64,000 bases of DNA from an uncultured Acidobacteriia bacterium (lineage in GTDB: Bacteria; Acidobacteriota; Terriglobia; Bryobacterales; Bryobacteraceae). This document shows positions 60,859 to 64,000 of the stretch, piece after piece. A program made the position numbers and the translations under genes. The DNA lies in assembly GCA_903825445.1 (NCBI GenBank), contig CAIKAS010000320.1, positions 25,189 to 89,188 on the forward strand, written 5' to 3'. A model generated the notes under the pieces. It made no database searches. It was not told where the DNA came from and saw nothing but the letters and a program-made list of their open reading frames with translations. How positions within the stretch are numbered: position 1 is the first letter of the stretch; each line of letters starts with the position of its first letter.

Positions 60859-61734
60859 TTAGTTCACAGTCGGTGTCTTCTCCAGGTGATCCACGACGAT
60901 GGTCTCGACGGGAGACTTGCGTGGCTGCAACTCGAGACCGAGATTGTTCACCGCCTGAAAGATTGCCGGAGCCGACGTGTCTGGCATCATACCCGGCAAA
61001 CCCAGTCCTAAGATCGCTGTCAACTTCTGTGCGGCGGGCATACCCATCATCAAGTCGCCCATCAGACCGAGCGTGACCTGGTAGTTGCCTTTGAGTCCGG
61101 TGGCATCGACGATGGGCCGATCCATGAATTGCGAGAGCATGTCGGCCAGTGCAGCCATAGTGATTCTCGCCATCTGCATTTGCACGCCGCCAGGGCCCGG
61201 CGTCAGGCGCACCGTTCCGGTGGCGCCGCCGGAAATCACGCTCCCGGTGCTGGTGGTATTCATGCGCACGTTTTCTGCCGGTTGAGGCATTGCAGACACC
61301 GCTTCGTCGGCTGCGGCTTCCCTGATGTTCAGAATGCCCTTTCCTCTCACCAGCGCGTAGACGGATTGCTCACGGTTCTCGCGATGGATCGCCAGTTTGA
61401 AGCGTTCAGCCAGCAGACTTCGCATCATTTCGGGAGCGCGATCCGCAGATTGACCTGTAGGGATCTTCGCCAGGATATCCCATCGCGTTTCATTCGTCCA
61501 CGCCGGTCCCGACACTCGATACCATTTGACGCGGCAGGCGTAAGGAATCAGATCGGCGAGCGACATGAAGCCGTAGTCAGCACGGGAGCCATCGATGTTC
61601 AGGCCGACATGAAACTGTCCCGCCTGGATGTGTTCAATCGATAGCGGCGGAGCCTCTTTGATGGATGCGACCTCGAAAGCCGGCGGCATGGCGCCTTGTG
61701 CGAACAACAAAATCAGGGCGAAGAATACCTTCAT
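60859..61734 (-). CDS. DUF3738 (TIGR03435) protein at the end of an ABC transporter operon
   Basis: This is a 291-residue protein with a signal peptide (about 1-17, cleavage near AMPPA). Family marks: FEVASIKEAPP, VSGPAWTNETRWDILAKI, MMRSLLAERFKLAIHRENRE, IVDATGLKGNYQVTLGLM and the C-terminal TIVVDHLEKTPTVN. It is unusual in having a Met/Gly-rich middle (MQMARITMAALADMLSQF). Its ATG is one base after the TAG of the ATPase gene (TAGGATG), so translation is almost certainly coupled, and its product probably works with the transporter. Confidence 0.94.
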   Translation of the reverse strand: MKVFFALILLFAQGAMPPAFEVASIKEAPPLSIEHIQAGQFHVGLNIDGSRADYGFMSLADLIPYACRVKWYRVSGPAWTNETRWDILAKIPTGQSADRAPEMMRSLLAERFKLAIHRENREQSVYALVRGKGILNIREAAADEAVSAMPQPAENVRMNTTSTGSVISGGATGTVRLTPGPGGVQMQMARITMAALADMLSQFMDRPIVDATGLKGNYQVTLGLMGDLMMGMPAAQKLTAILGLGLPGMMPDTSAPAIFQAVNNLGLELQPRKSPVETIVVDHLEKTPTVN

Positions 61735-61735
61735 C

Positions 61736-62503
61736 CTATTGCGCTCTCATCACGGAAACAATATCCCTGGCCGCCGCTTCAAAGTCCTGCTGTTCGGACA
61801 ACTGCGAAAAAATCTCTTCGAGCGATGGCAACTGCATCAGGCTCTTGAGGTGTTCCACGGAATCCGCCGCCCGAATCTCGCCCTTATAAATAATGACGAC
61901 CTTTTCGCAGATCTTCTCCACCGTTTCGAGAACGTGTGAAATGAACATGATCATCTTCCCGGCGGCCGCGAGTTCTTTTAAGAGGCAACGGAACAGCTGG
62001 GCTGACGCGATATCGAAGCCGGAGAGCGGCTCGTCGAGGATCAGCAGATCGGGATCGTGAAGCAGCGCGGCGGCGATCAGGACACGCTGCTTCATGCCCT
62101 TGGAGTATGACGAAATCGGCGCGTGCCGGTAGGGGTGAAGTGTAAACAGCGCCAGCAGATCGTTGGCTTTTTCGTCCACCAGCCGCGCTGGGAGGAGCCG
62201 CAACCGACCAATCAACTGCAGGTACTCGAGGCCGGTCAGATAGGAATAAAGGTGGGGCTCTTCGGGGACATATCCGAGCCGGCGCCGGAATGCGGGCAGA
62301 TCCGCCCGAATGTCCTGGCCATCCAGCAGCACCCTGCCCATGCTGGGTTCCAGCAAGCCCGTAATCATCTTCACCGTTGTCGATTTACCGGATCCGTTGG
62401 GGCCGAGGTAGCCGGTGACGTCGCCAGGCGCGACTGTGAAGCTGACATGGTTCACCACGGGGACATTCCGGTAGTATTTAGTGAGCGCCTGGATTTCCAG
62501 CAT
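61736..62503 (-). CDS. ABC transporter ATP-binding protein
   Basis: This is a 255-residue protein with all motifs: GYLGPNGSGKSTTVKMI (Walker A, about 33-49), SSYSKGMKQRVLIAAALL (signature, about 132-149, with SKGMKQR in place of SGGQ), LLILDEPLSGFD (Walker B, about 154-165) and ISHVLETVEK (switch His). The C-terminal extension is helical. This type powers ABC-2 exporters such as the permease gene upstream (18 bp away). It is the second gene of the permease-ATPase-DUF3738 operon. Confidence 0.94.
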   Translation of the reverse strand: MLEIQALTKYYRNVPVVNHVSFTVAPGDVTGYLGPNGSGKSTTVKMITGLLEPSMGRVLLDGQDIRADLPAFRRRLGYVPEEPHLYSYLTGLEYLQLIGRLRLLPARLVDEKANDLLALFTLHPYRHAPISSYSKGMKQRVLIAAALLHDPDLLILDEPLSGFDIASAQLFRCLLKELAAAGKMIMFISHVLETVEKICEKVVIIYKGEIRAADSVEHLKSLMQLPSLEEIFSQLSEQQDFEAAARDIVSVMRAQ

Positions 62504-62521
62504 GTGAATCCTCGTCCTCTT

Positions 62522-64000
62522 TTATTGCGGTTTCAGCCCGAGAGTGCGAACCACGGGATCGCTCTCTCCGGCATAGTCCAGTCCGTCATCGGTTCCGGTC
62601 TTGCCGCGCCATTTCACCAGCGCCAGCCACAAAGACGGCGCCATGCAGAAGAAAGCTGCCGCGCTCAGCGGGTCTTTCATGAGGCGGGCTTCACGTTCCG
62701 TCATCCAGTCACTGGTGTAGAGCATCAGGCTGGCAATATACACAGCCACGACCATAACGAGATTGTTCCTGCCCGGAAAGTAGCCGCACGTAAAAGGAAT
62801 TTTTCGAAAGCCGACCAGCATGGCCTCCGTGAGCAGAAGAGAAAGAGTCATGCCGAAAAGCGTTTGAAAGAGGACGTCAGTCCATGGAAGAAACTGAAGC
62901 TCCGCGGGGATGAGCAGAAGAAACAAGGGTATGACGCCACAGACAATCGTCCACTTGCGCACGGCGCTCAGGCAATCCGCCGCGTGATTCGTGTCGCTGA
63001 TTTGAAAGCCCCAGTTCGCGTTCAGTTCGGCCGGGAAGCTGAAAGCGGCCCTGAGTCCCGTGATAAGTACGAAGGAAAGCATCAGCGGAACCCTCAACAT
63101 CATCGAGTGATCCGGCGCAAAGCCAGTAACCCTGAATGTGGGGCCAAAGCCGGTTGTTACCAGCGCCGGTCCCAGATTGAACACGACCAGCGCAGCGCCG
63201 AAGCCCGCATAGACAGCAAGAAAAAGCCGGTGTTTCATGCTGCGGCTGATGGTTTGTCCGATGAAATGGTAGACGGCCCGCTGTGTCGGATTCTTTAAGA
63301 GCAGGCGATCGACCGCAGCGTTCAGTGCTGCCCTGAGACGACCGGGACCCGAGGGACTCGACGGCGGCGTTTCGATCAGCCTGACCATTTGCCACCGGTA
63401 ACCAGGAAGATGCGTCAGCGCAAACAATGCAATGGAAGCGGCCAGGCCAGGCAGGGCATATCGGCCCAAATCGAGAAGCGCGTGACTCCCGGTAGCGGGG
63501 CGCACCTGTTCATACAGCCCCGCATACCAATAGGCCGGAATATATCGCGCGAAGCCGCTGAACGCAAGCACGGCTGGCTTGATGGCGCCGGCCAACAAAG
63601 GCGAAAGAAAGAAGAGCATCACCATTACGGTCATCAGAATGGTCTGCACGAAGGTGGCTACCGGGCGAAACCAACGAGCGGGCACGATGATGAGCAGCAG
63701 TCCCTGAATCGCAGCGGCGGCGAAAGCGGAGAATAGCCCGGAGATTAAGACGATCAGCAAGTGAGTTGCTACGACGACAGGGAAAATGCCCGGGTCGAAA
63801 ACGCTGGACCAAAACAATGTTGCGGCGCCGTTGATGGCCGCGATGAACAGGGCAAGAAACAAGAGGAACGCCGCCATTTTTGCGAGGAACACCTTCCACA
63901 GAGACAATGGCAGCGGCAAGAGAACCTGATAATCGCGACGGTCGAGGAACAGAGCGTCCCATTCGAAGACGACGATGAACCCAACCACAACCATAGATAG
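62522..64000 (-). CDS. ABC-2-type permease, N-terminus beyond the window
   Basis: The frame is open to the window edge, so the start is not seen; the ATG at 63994 is internal or doubtful. At least 490 residues with about ten hydrophobic segments and short loops. EWDALFLDRRDYQVLLPLPLS near the visible N-terminus is a common block of large acidobacterial ABC-2 permeases. It pairs with the ATPase 18 bp downstream. The substrate is unknown; such systems export lipids, peptides or drugs. A false frame on the opposite strand covers part of it. Confidence 0.85.
   Translation of the reverse strand, partial: LSMVVVGFIVVFEWDALFLDRRDYQVLLPLPLSLWKVFLAKMAAFLLFLALFIAAINGAATLFWSSVFDPGIFPVVVATHLLIVLISGLFSAFAAAAIQGLLLIIVPARWFRPVATFVQTILMTVMVMLFFLSPLLAGAIKPAVLAFSGFARYIPAYWYAGLYEQVRPATGSHALLDLGRYALPGLAASIALFALTHLPGYRWQMVRLIETPPSSPSGPGRLRAALNAAVDRLLLKNPTQRAVYHFIGQTISRSMKHRLFLAVYAGFGAALVVFNLGPALVTTGFGPTFRVTGFAPDHSMMLRVPLMLSFVLITGLRAAFSFPAELNANWGFQISDTNHAADCLSAVRKWTIVCGVIPLFLLLIPAELQFLPWTDVLFQTLFGMTLSLLLTEAMLVGFRKIPFTCGYFPGRNNLVMVVAVYIASLMLYTSDWMTEREARLMKDPLSAAAFFCMAPSLWLALVKWRGKTGTDDGLDYAGESDPVVRTLGLKPQ

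Noticed and set aside
62123..63298. A 391-codon plus-strand frame over the ABC transporter genes
   Set aside because: It crosses the junction of two well-supported minus-strand genes and has a low-complexity, charged composition.

Overview
The window looks like chromosomal DNA of a soil Acidobacteriota, most likely of the Bryobacterales/Solibacteraceae type. The evidence is protein content. There are seven genes (nine domains) of the DUF3738/TIGR03435 'soil-associated' family, a DUF1592/DUF1588/DUF1585 plus Tat-exported DUF1552 pair, quinoproteins with glycine/arginine-rich linkers, several PEP-CTERM secreted proteins, BlaI/M56 regulators and a carbohydrate-degrading secretome. I recognise no rRNA, tRNA or CRISPR array.

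Layout. 1-6474 is a tightly packed plus-strand operon: c-type cytochrome-like DUF1592 protein (cut by the window edge), DUF1552, ankyrin protein, secreted creatininase-like protein and an MFS transporter. 6500-18230 is an accessory zone full of decay. It holds an intact AbrB-Doc toxin-antitoxin pair, two near-duplicate orphan DUF3018 antitoxins, a frameshifted VapBC-like pair, three DUF3738 genes, broken thioredoxin-like and sulfotransferase genes, a GIY-YIG protein, an unknown 421-residue protein, a DUF218 protein, a slipin and a truncated integrase. 18562-30000 has citrate synthase, PEP-CTERM proteins, and a polysaccharide-related group (GH28, metallo-beta-lactamase fold, FmdB, esterase, GH51). 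30073-40214 has a cytochrome c-quinoprotein fusion, a PD40 propeller protein, a LamG lipoprotein, a spermidine-synthase-like membrane protein and two PEP-CTERM proteins. 40353-50134 has a DUF3738 gene, the BlaI/M56-DUF3738-DUF3738 operon, monomeric isocitrate dehydrogenase, a xylose-isomerase-like TIM barrel protein and a tandem DUF3738 protein. 50345-64000 has a cytochrome c/PQQ dehydrogenase pair, a second esterase paralogue, a propeller-GGDEF sensor, an exported metalloprotease-BACON-kelch protein, a monooxygenase and an ABC transporter operon that ends in a DUF3738 gene.

How it fits together. Most intact products carry export signals, so the window encodes much periplasmic and cell-surface chemistry: quinoprotein/cytochrome oxidation, pectin and arabinan breakdown, and esterases. 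The most interesting theme is DUF3738. It occurs alone, in tandem, fused to a BlaR1-like M56 protease whose BlaI repressor gene has a perfect palindromic operator between its -35 and -10 boxes, and translationally coupled to an ABC transporter. A second unexplained signal is a family of near-palindromic 23-bp intergenic repeats (core CGATAT-N6-ATATCG) at five places, all in one orientation. All functions are read from sequence motifs by eye; no database search was run.
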